DNA of 64,000 bases. It comes from Brevibacillus sp. JNUCC-41 (GTDB lineage: Bacteria; Bacillota; Bacilli; Bacillales; DSM-1321). Under the pieces are notes generated by a model that saw only the letters and a program-made list of their open reading frames with translations, did no database searches and had not been told where the DNA came from. The stretch covers positions 3,753,501 through 3,817,500 of the forward strand of contig NZ_CP062163.1 in the NCBI RefSeq assembly GCF_014844095.1, given 5' to 3'. Both the position numbers and the translations under genes were made by a program. Position 1 is the stretch's first letter. The number at the start of each line of letters is the position of its first letter. This document shows, piece by piece, positions 19,099 to 27,760 of this stretch.

Positions 19099-20544
19099 TT
19101 GAACAATAGTATAAAAACAAAAGCAAAAAAACTTTTTATCAATGGCGAGTGGACTGAAGCTTTTTCTGGTAAAACGTTTGATGTTTTGAATCCTGCTACT
19201 AAAAAAGTTGTAGCAACAGTTTTTTACGGTTCTACAGAAGAAGCTAGGCTGGCAATTAAATCTGCGAATGACGCTTTTCCAAAATGGGCTGCATTAACTG
19301 CTAAAGAACGTGGGGACTATTTAACGAAGTTATATGAATTAATGCTTAAAGAAAAAGAAAGTTTAGCTGAATTGATCACACTTGAAATGGGCAAGCCGAT
19401 TAAAGAAGCTAGGGGAGAAATTGAGTTAGCGGCAGAATACTTATTATGGAACGCGGAAGAAGGAAAACGAATATACGGTGAAAGCATACCTGCAACAAGT
19501 CCGTCTAAACGCTTGCAGGTATTAAAACAACCCATTGGACCAGTAGGAGCAATCACGCCATGGAATTTTCCTGTTTCGATGTTAACAAGAAAACTGGGGC
19601 CAGCATTGGCTGCAGGTTGTACATTTGTTGTAAAGCCAGCCAGTAAAACTCCTAGCAGTGCTATTCGTCTTTTTGAACTGATTGAACAAGTTAAATTTCC
19701 GAAAGGCGTACTCAATTTAGTCATTGGAAGTTCTAAACATATCGGAAATGAAATGATGGAAAATCCAGCTATCAAAAAAATTACATTTACTGGATCAACC
19801 GCTGTTGGGAAAAAGCTTATTGAAGGATCAGCTCAGCAAGTTAAGAAGGTATCAATGGAATTGGGAGGACATGCTCCATTTATTGTTTTTGAAGATGCAA
19901 ACCTTGAGGAAGCAGCTGAAGGAGTTATCATAAGTAAATATAGAAATAGCGGTCAGACTTGTATCTGTTTAAACCGTCTCTATGTGCAAAAATCTGTAAA
20001 AAGTCAATTTGAAGTTCTGTTAACTGAAAAGGTGAAAAGTTTAAAAATGGGAAATGGTATCGAGGAATCAACCGAAGTAGGACCACTTGTAGATGAAGAA
20101 GCTTTAAAAAGGGTAGAATTTCAAGTGGAAGATGCCTTGGAAAAAGGGGCGATCATCCTAACTGGGGGAAAGCGGAAGGCTGTTAATGAATTATTTTTTG
20201 AACCAACACTCTTATCAAATGCCACTTCAGATATGGAGATATCTTATGAAGAAACTTTCGGTCCCGTTGCACCAATTTATACTTTTGAGTCAGAAGAAGA
20301 AGTGATCGAGGCGGCAAATAAAACTGATTATGGACTCGCAGCATATTTTTACACAAATGATTTAGGAAGAAGCATCAGGGTAGCTGAAAAATTAGAGTAT
20401 GGAATAGTTGGCGTGAATGATGCCACACCAACTGTGGTTCAAGCACCCTTTGGAGGAGTAAAACAAAGTGGCCTCGGAAGAGAAGGTGGACATCAGGGAG
20501 TAGAGGAATATCTTGAGACTAAATTTATTTCTATTAAAATCTAA
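19099..20544 (+). CDS. Aldehyde dehydrogenase, GabD-like; candidate sulfolactaldehyde dehydrogenase
   Basis: 481 residues. Active-site elements are the general base Glu in MELGGHAP and the nucleophile Cys in [21 protein letters not shown] and FTGSTAVGKK bind cofactor. The GQTCxCxNR pattern is the succinate-semialdehyde dehydrogenase type, where the Arg holds an anionic end of the aldehyde; a sulfonate could take that place. GabD-like enzymes oxidise 3-sulfolactaldehyde to sulfolactate in known sulfoquinovose pathways. A TTG start with AAAGGGG upstream is likely. It lies between the importer and a YihU-like enzyme. Plain succinate semialdehyde dehydrogenase remains possible. Confidence 0.8.
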   Translation: MNNSIKTKAKKLFINGEWTEAFSGKTFDVLNPATKKVVATVFYGSTEEARLAIKSANDAFPKWAALTAKERGDYLTKLYELMLKEKESLAELITLEMGKPIKEARGEIELAAEYLLWNAEEGKRIYGESIPATSPSKRLQVLKQPIGPVGAITPWNFPVSMLTRKLGPALAAGCTFVVKPASKTPSSAIRLFELIEQVKFPKGVLNLVIGSSKHIGNEMMENPAIKKITFTGSTAVGKKLIEGSAQQVKKVSMELGGHAPFIVFEDANLEEAAEGVIISKYRNSGQTCICLNRLYVQKSVKSQFEVLLTEKVKSLKMGNGIEESTEVGPLVDEEALKRVEFQVEDALEKGAIILTGGKRKAVNELFFEPTLLSNATSDMEISYEETFGPVAPIYTFESEEEVIEAANKTDYGLAAYFYTNDLGRSIRVAEKLEYGIVGVNDATPTVVQAPFGGVKQSGLGREGGHQGVEEYLETKFISIKI

Positions 20545-20558
20545 GGGGGAAAAATGAT

Positions 20559-21437
20559 ATGAAAATCGGGTTTATTGGACTAGGCAAAATGGGGAGTGGA
20601 CTTGCAAAGAATCTTATTCGTTCAGGTTTCGAAGTAATGTTATTCGATATTAACCATGAAGCTATAAAAGCAGTAACGAAATTAGGGGGCAGAAGTGCTT
20701 CTTCTCCGATTGAAATAGCTTCAAATGCAGATGTAGTTTTTACAAGTTTGCCTTTGCCAAAACATTTACTTCAATTGTTAATTGAAAACGATAAACTTCT
20801 CCAAGAGATGAAACCAGGGTCTGTACTGATTGACGTTAGTACCATTGACCCTAATACGGCAAGAGTGATTGCGGATGAGGCAGAAAAAAATAGTGTGGAA
20901 TTTTTAGCCTGTCCTCTAGGCAAGGGGCCTGCTCAAGCGGAAGAAGGTACAGAACCCATTTTTGCTGGGGGCAAAGAAGTTGTTTTTAACTGTTACAAAG
21001 AAATGTTAGAACAAATTGGGCGACCTGTTTCATACTTGGGAGATGTTGAACAATCAACGGCTTTTAAACTGATCAGTAATATGGTAGGAATGGCAAATTT
21101 ATCAGTAATGAGTGAAGGGTTTCAATTGGCTATCCAAGCAGGAATCGATCCATCACAATTCAAAGAGTTATTGCATGATACTGGGGCAAATTCAGCCCAA
21201 TTAAATTTGAGAGGGCCGTTAATTTTGGAAAATGATTATACGCCAATGTTTTCTGTAGATTTGGCCGAAAAAGATGTACGACTTGGTGTAGAGATGGCAG
21301 AAACCATAAATTATACTGCCCAGTTTAGTAAATTGGCCTTGGATCATCTTCAAGAAGCACAAAATATGGATTTAGGAAACAAAGATGCTGCAGCCGTATA
21401 TCAGACATTTCAAAAAAGAGTAGAGTCAAAGTCGTAA
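20559..21437 (+). CDS. Beta-hydroxyacid dehydrogenase, 3-HIBDH family (YihU-like)
   Basis: 292 residues: N-terminal Rossmann motif GFIGLGKMGSGLA, a helical C-terminal domain with the catalytic Lys in AFKLISNM. The substrate loop reads CPLGKGPAQAEEG where ordinary 3-hydroxyisobutyrate dehydrogenases have APVSGG; the related E. coli sulfolactaldehyde reductase YihU also departs from SGG at this place. In this context it may oxidise 2,3-dihydroxypropane-1-sulfonate to sulfolactaldehyde (reverse of YihU), handing the product to the aldehyde dehydrogenase encoded 14 bp upstream. Tartronate-semialdehyde reductase is the main alternative. Confidence 0.8.
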   Translation: MKIGFIGLGKMGSGLAKNLIRSGFEVMLFDINHEAIKAVTKLGGRSASSPIEIASNADVVFTSLPLPKHLLQLLIENDKLLQEMKPGSVLIDVSTIDPNTARVIADEAEKNSVEFLACPLGKGPAQAEEGTEPIFAGGKEVVFNCYKEMLEQIGRPVSYLGDVEQSTAFKLISNMVGMANLSVMSEGFQLAIQAGIDPSQFKELLHDTGANSAQLNLRGPLILENDYTPMFSVDLAEKDVRLGVEMAETINYTAQFSKLALDHLQEAQNMDLGNKDAAAVYQTFQKRVESKS

Positions 21438-21615
21438 GGGGACGAAAAGGGGGCGAGGTGAGTGAAGCTGTCGTTTTTATGAAAAGCCATATTATAAGGT
21501 TGTTTGTTTCTATCTTAATATTTATAAGAGTTATTTGTAGTAATACGATCTATAAATTAAGAGATATTTAAGTTATGTACAAGCCTTTGGAACACATATA
21601 AGAGAGGGGTTAGTT

Positions 21616-22566
21616 ATGAAAATATTAATTACAGAACTGATTTGGGAAGAAGGAATAAAGAAACTGGCGGACAAAGGTTTTGAGATTGAATATGATGAAA
21701 CCTTATGGAGTAAGAGGGAACAATTACTTGAGATTATTCCTCGTTTCGATGCTGTGATTGTAAGAAACCAAACAAATGTAGATCACGATTTATTGACTTC
21801 GGGAATTAATTTAAAAGCAGTAGGTAGACTTGGTGTGGGCCTGGATAATATAGATTTAAAAATAGCTAAAGAAAAAAACATAAAAGTTGTTTATGCTAAA
21901 CATGCCAATGCAACATCTGTGGCTGAATACGTTATCACTGCAATGTTAAACGTTCAGAGACCTCTTCATTTAGCTGAATTAGATGTAAGAGAAGGAAATT
22001 GGAACAGAAAGAAGTATACTTGCGGGGAATTGTATCAGAAAACAATTGGTTTAGTTGGCTTGGGTGAGATTTCTCATCGGGTGTCAAAAAGGGCTAAAGC
22101 TTTTGGAATGAATGTGATAGGCTATGATCCGTTTGTGACCGAATATGACCATATTTTATCTGAGACAGGTGTTGAAATCAAATCATTGCTTAATGACGTA
22201 TTGTCTAAATCAGATTTTGTTTCACTTCATGTTCCATTGACACCTCAAACTTATTCTTTGATTGGACAAAATGAGCTGAAATTAATGAAGCCAACCTCTT
22301 ATATTATTAATACTGCCCGAGGAGGAATCATAGATGAAAATGCTCTTGCAGAAGCATTAAATCACAACATGATATCCGGTGCTTTTTTGGATGTTCTTGA
22401 AGTAGAACCTCTTGATCTTGGACACCCACTACTTGAGTGTAAAAATGCTTTTATCACACCACACATCGCTGGCCTAACTAATGAGTCTCAAATCCGTACT
22501 TCTTCATTAGTGGCTAAAGAAATAATTAAAGTACTGAGTGGAAAAGTGTCCTTATGCGTTGTTTAA
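21616..22566 (+). CDS. D-2-hydroxyacid dehydrogenase (PGDH-like; candidate SlcC)
   Basis: 316 residues with the D-isomer 2-hydroxyacid dehydrogenase layout: GRLGVGLDNID, NAD-binding GLVGLGEIS, catalytic Arg in NTARGGIIDE, Glu in the VLEVEP segment and His in ITPHIAGLTNES. The length is that of short PGDH-like enzymes lacking the ACT domain. SlcC, a known (S)-sulfolactate dehydrogenase, belongs to this group and works with ComC and SuyAB to invert and cleave sulfolactate. SuyA- and SuyB-like genes follow immediately, which favours that role; a generic hydroxyacid is the alternative. Ribosome site GAGAGGGG before the ATG. Confidence 0.8.
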   Translation: MKILITELIWEEGIKKLADKGFEIEYDETLWSKREQLLEIIPRFDAVIVRNQTNVDHDLLTSGINLKAVGRLGVGLDNIDLKIAKEKNIKVVYAKHANATSVAEYVITAMLNVQRPLHLAELDVREGNWNRKKYTCGELYQKTIGLVGLGEISHRVSKRAKAFGMNVIGYDPFVTEYDHILSETGVEIKSLLNDVLSKSDFVSLHVPLTPQTYSLIGQNELKLMKPTSYIINTARGGIIDENALAEALNHNMISGAFLDVLEVEPLDLGHPLLECKNAFITPHIAGLTNESQIRTSSLVAKEIIKVLSGKVSLCVV

Positions 22567-22669
22567 TCATGAATTAAATTTTAAAAGTGAAAAGATAAAG
22601 ATAAAATTCAGAAAATTTAAAAATGTTATTGACTATACCATTTATTGGTGGTTAAATAAGTATATAAAT

Positions 22670-22692
22670 ATTGGTTGGGTCACCATACCAAT
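22670..22692. promoter_or_regulatory. Island operator site 2, before the SuyA-like gene
   Basis: ATTGGTTGGGT-C-ACCATACCAAT has the same left arm as site 1 and two changes in the right arm. It lies 18 bp before the SuyA-like ATG, overlapping or just before the ribosome site, so it could act as a roadblock or mark an internal promoter. Confidence 0.65.
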
Positions 22693-22709
22693 TCAAAGGA
22701 GGAAAATTA

Positions 22710-23054
22710 ATGAGCAAGAATAGTCATACGGAAACACCCGTGAAAAATAATGCTGAAGCTCAACCATTGTTATCCACTCACAAATTTCTGATTCACCACC
22801 AAGGTGATCATGTAGGTGTGGCTACAACTCCGATTCAAAAAGGGGAGAAAGTAGTTGGTATCTATATGGATGATAATACGGAGGTGGAAGTGGAAGCACT
22901 AGATGATATCCCCCTAGGGCACAAAATCTCTCTTGTTAAGCTAAATGCAGCAGAACCTGTACTGAAATATGGTGTTCAAATTGGGCTAACAACGAAATCA
23001 TGTATGGTGGGCGATTACGTCCATACTCACAATATTAAAACGGCGAGGTGGTAA
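22710..23054 (+). CDS. suyA: UxaA N-terminal (SAF) domain protein; candidate SuyA
   Basis: 114 residues forming a single SAF domain: [38 protein letters not shown] and a [14 protein letters not shown] end. This small subunit is separate from the large one, as in (2R)-sulfolactate sulfo-lyase SuyAB and some altronate dehydratases; the NIKTARW ending resembles SuyA. The ATG at 22710 follows AAAGGAGG. Its stop overlaps the ribosome site of the large-subunit gene, so the two are translationally coupled. The product with SuyB would split sulfolactate into pyruvate and sulfite. Confidence 0.75.
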   Translation: MSKNSHTETPVKNNAEAQPLLSTHKFLIHHQGDHVGVATTPIQKGEKVVGIYMDDNTEVEVEALDDIPLGHKISLVKLNAAEPVLKYGVQIGLTTKSCMVGDYVHTHNIKTARW

Positions 23055-23056
23055 AG

Positions 23057-24214
23057 ATGGAACAACAAATTTATGGATATCGAAGAGAAAACGGTAAAGT
23101 AGGCGTTCGTAATCATGTAATTCTTCTACCTGTAGACGACATTTCGAATGCAGCATGTGAAGCAGTAGCAAATCAAATTCAAGGAACTTTAGCTCTTCCA
23201 CATGCTTATGGAAGATTGCAGTATGGTCCGGATTTGGACCTGCATTTTAGAACAATGATTGGAATCGGATCTAATCCAAATGTTGCAGCTGTTATAGTAA
23301 TTGGTATCGAAGAAAATTGGTCCAAGAAAATCGCAGATGGTATTGCTGAAACAGGAAAGCCTGTATCATACTTTTCTATAGAAGGTAATGGAGATTTAGA
23401 GACCATTCGTAAAGCTTCTTGGAAAGCCAAAGAGTATTCACAGTGGGCTTCTGAGCTTCAAAGAGTACCAGTTGAATTAAAAGATTTGACTATCAGTATC
23501 AAATGCGGTGAGTCAGATACCACAACAGGATTAGGATCTTGTCCAACCGTTTCACAAGCAGTTGATCGCCTTGTGGATGCCGGAGCTACAGTATTCTTTG
23601 GTGAAACATCGGAGCTAACTGGAGGAGAGCACATCATTTATAATCGGATGGCCACTCCTGAATTGAAAGAAAAGTTCACATCCATTTATGAGGATTACGT
23701 AGGGGAAATTGAATCAAAAGGTGTAGATCTTCTAGGCTCACAGCCAACACAAGGAAATATCGCTGGCGGCCTATCCACAATTGAGGAAAAAGCTCTTGGC
23801 AATATTGCTAAAACGGGAACAAAGCAAATAATAGGAGTACTTGAACCAGCTGAAAGCCCTGAGAATGGAAATGGATTATACTTCATGGATACTTCATCTG
23901 CAGCAGCTGAATGTATTACTCTAATGGCCGCTGGCGGAGCTGTCCTTCATCTTTTCCCAACCGGGCAGGGAAATATTATTGGTAATCCAGTTGAACCAGT
24001 AGTGAAAATCACAGCAAATCCAATTACGGCAGGTACCATGAGTGAACATATTGATGTAGATGTACAAGGTTTACTATCTCGCCAAATTTCACTTGAAGAA
24101 GCGGGTGACCAATTGATGGAAATGATTTGCAGAACTGTGAATGGACGACTGACAAGTGCAGAAGCACTTGGACATAAAGAGTTTGTAATGACAAAACTAT
24201 ATCGAAGTGCATAA
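23057..24214 (+). CDS. suyB: UxaA-family lyase large subunit; candidate sulfolactate sulfo-lyase SuyB
   Basis: 385 residues of the altronate/galactarate dehydratase superfamily: [68 protein letters not shown] and [16 protein letters not shown], with conserved Cys residues probably holding iron. [16 protein letters not shown] is the kind of segment I associate with SuyB rather than UxaA or GarD. The reaction would be (R)-sulfolactate to pyruvate plus sulfite in the cytosol. The ATG at 23057 is chosen over a GTG at 23048 because GAGGTGG precedes it. A terminator follows at 24225. Confidence 0.75.
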   Translation: MEQQIYGYRRENGKVGVRNHVILLPVDDISNAACEAVANQIQGTLALPHAYGRLQYGPDLDLHFRTMIGIGSNPNVAAVIVIGIEENWSKKIADGIAETGKPVSYFSIEGNGDLETIRKASWKAKEYSQWASELQRVPVELKDLTISIKCGESDTTTGLGSCPTVSQAVDRLVDAGATVFFGETSELTGGEHIIYNRMATPELKEKFTSIYEDYVGEIESKGVDLLGSQPTQGNIAGGLSTIEEKALGNIAKTGTKQIIGVLEPAESPENGNGLYFMDTSSAAAECITLMAAGGAVLHLFPTGQGNIIGNPVEPVVKITANPITAGTMSEHIDVDVQGLLSRQISLEEAGDQLMEMICRTVNGRLTSAEALGHKEFVMTKLYRSA

Positions 24215-24224
24215 CTTAAAGCAG

Positions 24225-24257
24225 TCTCCCTACACATTTCTAGTAGGGAGATTCTTT
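24225..24257 (+). terminator. Terminator after the lyase genes
   Basis: TCTCCCTAC (24225-24233) and GTAGGGAGA (24243-24251) form a perfect 9-bp stem followed by TTCTTTTTA, a standard intrinsic terminator that separates SuyAB-like genes from the ComC-like gene. Confidence 0.8.
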
Positions 24258-24303
24258 TTAGAAGATTGAGATAAATAAAAGTCGATTTCAGAGGAGGATC
24301 TTA

Positions 24304-25374
24304 ATGAAAAGGTATAATGAATCAGCGTTAAAGAGTTTTTGTGAAGAACTATTGGGGAAAATAGGAATGTCAACATTGGATTCTGGTGTAGTGGCAGATT
24401 CGTTAGTTACAGCGAATATGGAAGGGGTAGACAGCCATGGCATTAGTAGACTTCCAATTTATTCTAAAAGATTTTTAGATAACAGAATAAATATAACACC
24501 TAATATTCACCTTCAGGAAAAAGGCCCTTCTGTATTGGTAGTTGATGGAGACAATGGTCTCGGGCACGTAATCAGTTACCATTCTATTTTAAAAGGTATT
24601 GAAATGGCTAAAAGTACAGGTACAGCTGCCATCGCTATTAAAAATAGTAATCATTTTGGTACAGCTTCATATTTTTGTAAGTTAGCGGCTGAGCAAAACC
24701 TAGTATGTATCGGATTTACTAATTCACCTCCAGGCATTGCTCCTTGGGGAGGAAAAAAAGCATTTTTTGGTACAAACCCTATCGCTTTTGGATTTCCAAC
24801 AGATGATGATAAGCCGGTAATCATTGATTTATCTACAAGTATAGTAGCAAGGGGAAAAATTATCTTAGCTGCCAATCAAGGAAAGGAAATACCTGAAGGC
24901 TGGGCAATAGATAGTGAAGGTCAGCCGACTACTAGCGCAGAAGCTGCTCTTGATGGGTCGGTATTACCTCTGGGCGGAGCTAAAGGAGCGGCTTTAGCCT
25001 TAGCTGTAGAGATTTTGACAGGTGTACTATCAGGGGCTGCCTTTGGGCCAAAAGTAAAAAATTTATATGATGAAAAAGAGATTGAACCTGCAAATGTCGG
25101 GCACTTTTTTATTTTATTGGACATTGAAAAATTTATTGACCTTGAGGTATTTTTTCTATCTATTAATATGCTATTAAAAGAAATGAAAGCGGTTCCTAAA
25201 GCGTTGGGAAGTAGTGAGATACGATATCCTGGGGAACGAAGGAGACAGGAGGCTCTAAATAGTTTAAAAGAAGGAATTCAATTGCCGGACAGTGTTTTAG
25301 GAGAACTGGTTAGATTGGGTGAACAGTTTGACATCCCTTTTCCACACCCCATGAAAACAGACCTTCTGACTTAA
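24304..25374 (+). CDS. Malate/L-lactate dehydrogenase family; candidate sulfolactate dehydrogenase ComC
   Basis: 356 residues of the LDH2/MDG2 family: GVDSHGISRLP, NSNHFGTASYF with the catalytic His, GTNPIAFGFP, and a GGAKGAALALAVEILTG segment. These are NAD-dependent 2-hydroxyacid dehydrogenases unrelated to the classical lactate dehydrogenases. ComC, the (R)-sulfolactate dehydrogenase, is a member. Paired with the SlcC-like enzyme, it could convert (S)- to (R)-sulfolactate through sulfopyruvate. AGAGGAGG precedes the ATG. It has its own transcription start region between two terminators. Other hydroxyacids cannot be excluded. Confidence 0.75.
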   Translation: MKRYNESALKSFCEELLGKIGMSTLDSGVVADSLVTANMEGVDSHGISRLPIYSKRFLDNRINITPNIHLQEKGPSVLVVDGDNGLGHVISYHSILKGIEMAKSTGTAAIAIKNSNHFGTASYFCKLAAEQNLVCIGFTNSPPGIAPWGGKKAFFGTNPIAFGFPTDDDKPVIIDLSTSIVARGKIILAANQGKEIPEGWAIDSEGQPTTSAEAALDGSVLPLGGAKGAALALAVEILTGVLSGAAFGPKVKNLYDEKEIEPANVGHFFILLDIEKFIDLEVFFLSINMLLKEMKAVPKALGSSEIRYPGERRRQEALNSLKEGIQLPDSVLGELVRLGEQFDIPFPHPMKTDLLT

Positions 25375-25382
25375 TAATATAA

Positions 25383-25467
25383 AGGCTGTTCATTTAAAAC
25401 CTTTACCATGCTTTTAATGACGTACATGTCATAATCCAATGATCAAGTGTCTTAAAATGAACAGCCT
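25383..25467. terminator. Long-loop inverted repeat between convergent genes
   Basis: AGGCTGTTCATTT (25383-25395) pairs with AAATGAACAGCCT (25455-25467) across a loop of about 59 bases. It fills the gap between the rightward ComC-like gene and the leftward GntR gene and probably ends both transcripts. Confidence 0.6.
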
Positions 25468-25473
25468 ATTAAA

Positions 25474-26160
25474 TTAATTGTTCTCGGTAATGGACTTCTC
25501 AACACTTTCTAAATGCTCTTTCATGTACCTTTGTGCCAATACGATATCCTTTTGCTTAATGGCTTCAAGGATTTTGCTATGTTCCTGTACGGATTGTATA
25601 GCACGTCCTGGGATCTGAATCGTTTTCATTCGAGATTCAGACAATAAGTCGATGAGAAAATGCATAATCCTAATAAGTACCATATTTTTAGAGTTATTGG
25701 CCAGAGTTAAGTGGAATTTATGGTCCAATTCTGCTAGCCTTTCAAAGTTTGTGTTAGTTTTTGCGACTTCTTTTGCTTCATTAATAATTCGATCTAATTG
25801 ATCAACTTGTTCTAAATCAGAGTTTTCAATGGACCACTTTACTGTGGATTCTTCTAAAACTTTTCGAACTGAAAAAAAATCTTTTACCTGATCGGAAGAT
25901 ACAAAAAAAGCCTCTGTCATTTTTTGTATTTGATATTCTGGTGAAGAAATAAAAACACCTGTGCCATGTTTGACAGTCAAGTACCCATAAGCTTCAAGAA
26001 TTTTATAAGCTTCTCTAACCGTGTTTCTACTTACTTGAAGTTCTAAGGCCATATCTCTTTCACCCAGGATTTTTTCACCTTCTTTATATACCCCATCTTG
26101 GATTCTTTTTTTTATATTATCTGCAACCTGTTCCGAGACCCCTTTTCTATTGACAATCAT
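25474..26160 (-). CDS. GntR-family regulator, FadR/FCD subfamily
   Basis: 228 residues: N-terminal GntR winged helix (GERDMALELQVSRNTVREAY) and an all-helical FCD ligand domain containing the metal-binding type pattern ELDHKFHLTLA and VQEHSKILEAI. FCD regulators usually bind a carboxylated or phosphorylated intermediate through a metal ion. It lies in the centre of the island, and five related palindromic sites sit before the island's transcription units, including its own, so it is the probable local repressor or activator. The inducer is likely a pathway acid such as sulfolactate. Confidence 0.88.
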   Translation of the reverse strand: MIVNRKGVSEQVADNIKKRIQDGVYKEGEKILGERDMALELQVSRNTVREAYKILEAYGYLTVKHGTGVFISSPEYQIQKMTEAFFVSSDQVKDFFSVRKVLEESTVKWSIENSDLEQVDQLDRIINEAKEVAKTNTNFERLAELDHKFHLTLANNSKNMVLIRIMHFLIDLLSESRMKTIQIPGRAIQSVQEHSKILEAIKQKDIVLAQRYMKEHLESVEKSITENN

Positions 26161-26223
26161 TGCATATCTCTCCTATCTTTTTTGATACAGACAGTATTTG
26201 CCTATATAAAGGTGGTTAAAGAG

Positions 26224-26243
26224 ATTCCATGACCCAACCTTTA
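26224..26243. promoter_or_regulatory. Island operator site 3, before the GntR gene
   Basis: ATTCCATGACCCAACCTTTA contains the TGACCCAACC half found in the other sites, with a degenerate second half. It lies about 64 bp before the GntR start on the minus strand and points to autoregulation. The rest of 26161-26400 shows no gene. Confidence 0.5.
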
Positions 26244-26400
26244 TTTTATTTAAACATGCCCTTATTTAGTAAGCAATCCATATTTCGGCTCGCATTATGG
26301 GAAACGCATTAATTTATCGTTGTGATATAAAAAATGCTCGCAGAAATCTCTTTGTTAAAGAATCATCTGCAAGCTGAATTGTTCCCAACTCATACTCATA

Positions 26401-27459
26401 TTAAATTTTGGTAAGAAAAAATCCTAAAATGATTAAGGCAAGAGAGCCAATTGAGCCTGTTAGTAAAACATTGCGATTCAACTTTTTAAATTCTTTGAAG
26501 TTGACACTTAAACCAAGACCAGCCATAGCCATGGATAATAGATAAATGCTTAAAGTAATTAAAATTTTTGTAATGGACTCTGAAAAAAACCCCCATGTAT
26601 TCAAAATACACATTGCTAAAAAGCCAAAAATGAACCAAGGTATGGGTAATTCCTTCAAGCCTCTTTTCTTAATATTTACAGGGTGACTTTTTTTGAAAAA
26701 AATACCGAAAAGAATCGCTACAGGAATTAGAAGGGTTACTCGCCCTAGCTTTACAAGAATCGCTGTATCACTGCTTGCATCTCCACCTGGAGCTGCAGCG
26801 GCAATTACATGAGCTAACTCATGAAGAGTTGAGCCAGCTAATACACCATATTTATAACTAGTTAAATCAAGGACAGGATATATAAAAGTGTATACAATCG
26901 TTACTACTGTTCCTAGAATTGCGATAAAGGCAACAGATATGGCCGTCGTTTCTTTCTTAGCTCCTATTAATGGTGCGATAGCGACAATGGCTGCTGCTCC
27001 ACATACTGCAGTTCCGACTGCGATTAGGGCTGATAAATGCCGGTCAATAGAAAGCAGTTTTCCTAAATACAACATAAAACCCAGTGTAAAAGAAATTACT
27101 ATTACATCAATCAAAACTATGGAAAAGCCTGCTGAAATAATCTGTTGTAGATCTAATCTTAAACCCATTAAAATAATTCCGGCACGCAGTAATATTTTAC
27201 TGCTAAATGTTATCCCAGTTGTTGAACCTTGTGGAACATCTATTGTTGCTTTCCATGCCATACCCAAAATGATCGATATAATCATGCTCCCCATTACCGA
27301 AAAAAAAGGAATCTTTATAACAAACCCAGCGATAAAGGCAATTGCAGCTGTTAATAAAAGTCCCTTTATAAAACCTCTATATTTTAAGTAAGGTTTGGGG
27401 TTAGGACTAGGAGGCGGTATGGACTTTTCATTTACTTTTCCCCTTGCTAAGCTACTCAA
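26401..27459 (-). CDS. YeiH-family putative sulfate/sulfite exporter
   Basis: 352 residues, around ten membrane segments, of the conserved YeiH/UPF0324 family: GSMIISIILGMAW, GIILMGLRLDLQQI, AVGTAVCGAAAIVAIAP and GVLAGSTLHELAHVIAAA. The family is annotated as putative sulfate exporters and members recur next to sulfonate catabolic genes, where sulfite or sulfate must leave the cell. A TTG start at 27459 is chosen because AAAGGAGGAG lies directly before it; the longer ATG frame begins upstream of this site. It is transcribed from the operator region shared with the TRAP operon. Confidence 0.8.
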   Translation of the reverse strand: MSSLARGKVNEKSIPPPSPNPKPYLKYRGFIKGLLLTAAIAFIAGFVIKIPFFSVMGSMIISIILGMAWKATIDVPQGSTTGITFSSKILLRAGIILMGLRLDLQQIISAGFSIVLIDVIVISFTLGFMLYLGKLLSIDRHLSALIAVGTAVCGAAAIVAIAPLIGAKKETTAISVAFIAILGTVVTIVYTFIYPVLDLTSYKYGVLAGSTLHELAHVIAAAAPGGDASSDTAILVKLGRVTLLIPVAILFGIFFKKSHPVNIKKRGLKELPIPWFIFGFLAMCILNTWGFFSESITKILITLSIYLLSMAMAGLGLSVNFKEFKKLNRNVLLTGSIGSLALIILGFFLTKI

Positions 27460-27495
27460 ATTTTCTCCTCCTTTAAATTGGAAATTTAGCAACCA

Positions 27496-27518
27496 TGTGG
27501 CTCAGTGACCCAACCAAT
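27496..27518. promoter_or_regulatory. Island operator site 4, before the exporter gene
   Basis: The right arm ACCCAACCAAT (27508-27518) is identical to site 1, the left arm is degenerate (6 of 11 match). It lies about 40 bp upstream of the TTG start of the exporter gene. Confidence 0.55.
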
Positions 27519-27645
27519 AATATAATTAAATCATTTTCTGCAATCTTTATCAACGAATTTTTTGAAAAATTTATTATTTTTTGAAAATTCAATAAATGGT
27601 TAAAAAGTTATTGATTTATTTGGAAATTATCAATAAAATGAGTTT

Positions 27646-27668
27646 AATGGTTGGGTGACCGAACAACT
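27646..27668. promoter_or_regulatory. Island operator site 5, before the TRAP transporter operon
   Basis: AATGGTTGGGT-G-ACCGAACAACT keeps 10 of 11 left-arm and 8 of 11 right-arm positions of site 1. It lies roughly 95 bp before the DctP start. The stretch 27519-27645 between sites 4 and 5 is very AT-rich and must carry the two divergent promoters. Confidence 0.6.
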
Positions 27669-27760
27669 TGATTGGAATGATATTTTAGTTTTACATGTAC
27701 GGAATTAGGCAAGTCAAGCTTATTAATGAAAGGGCTTACAAAATGTTAGGAGGATGTTAC

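Noticed and set aside
22710-24214. Altronate or galactarate dehydratase (UxaA/GarD)
   Set aside because: The superfamily fits, but the small subunit is separate, no uronate or aldarate genes accompany it, and SlcC-, ComC- and exporter-like neighbours favour a sulfo-lyase. Kept as the main alternative.
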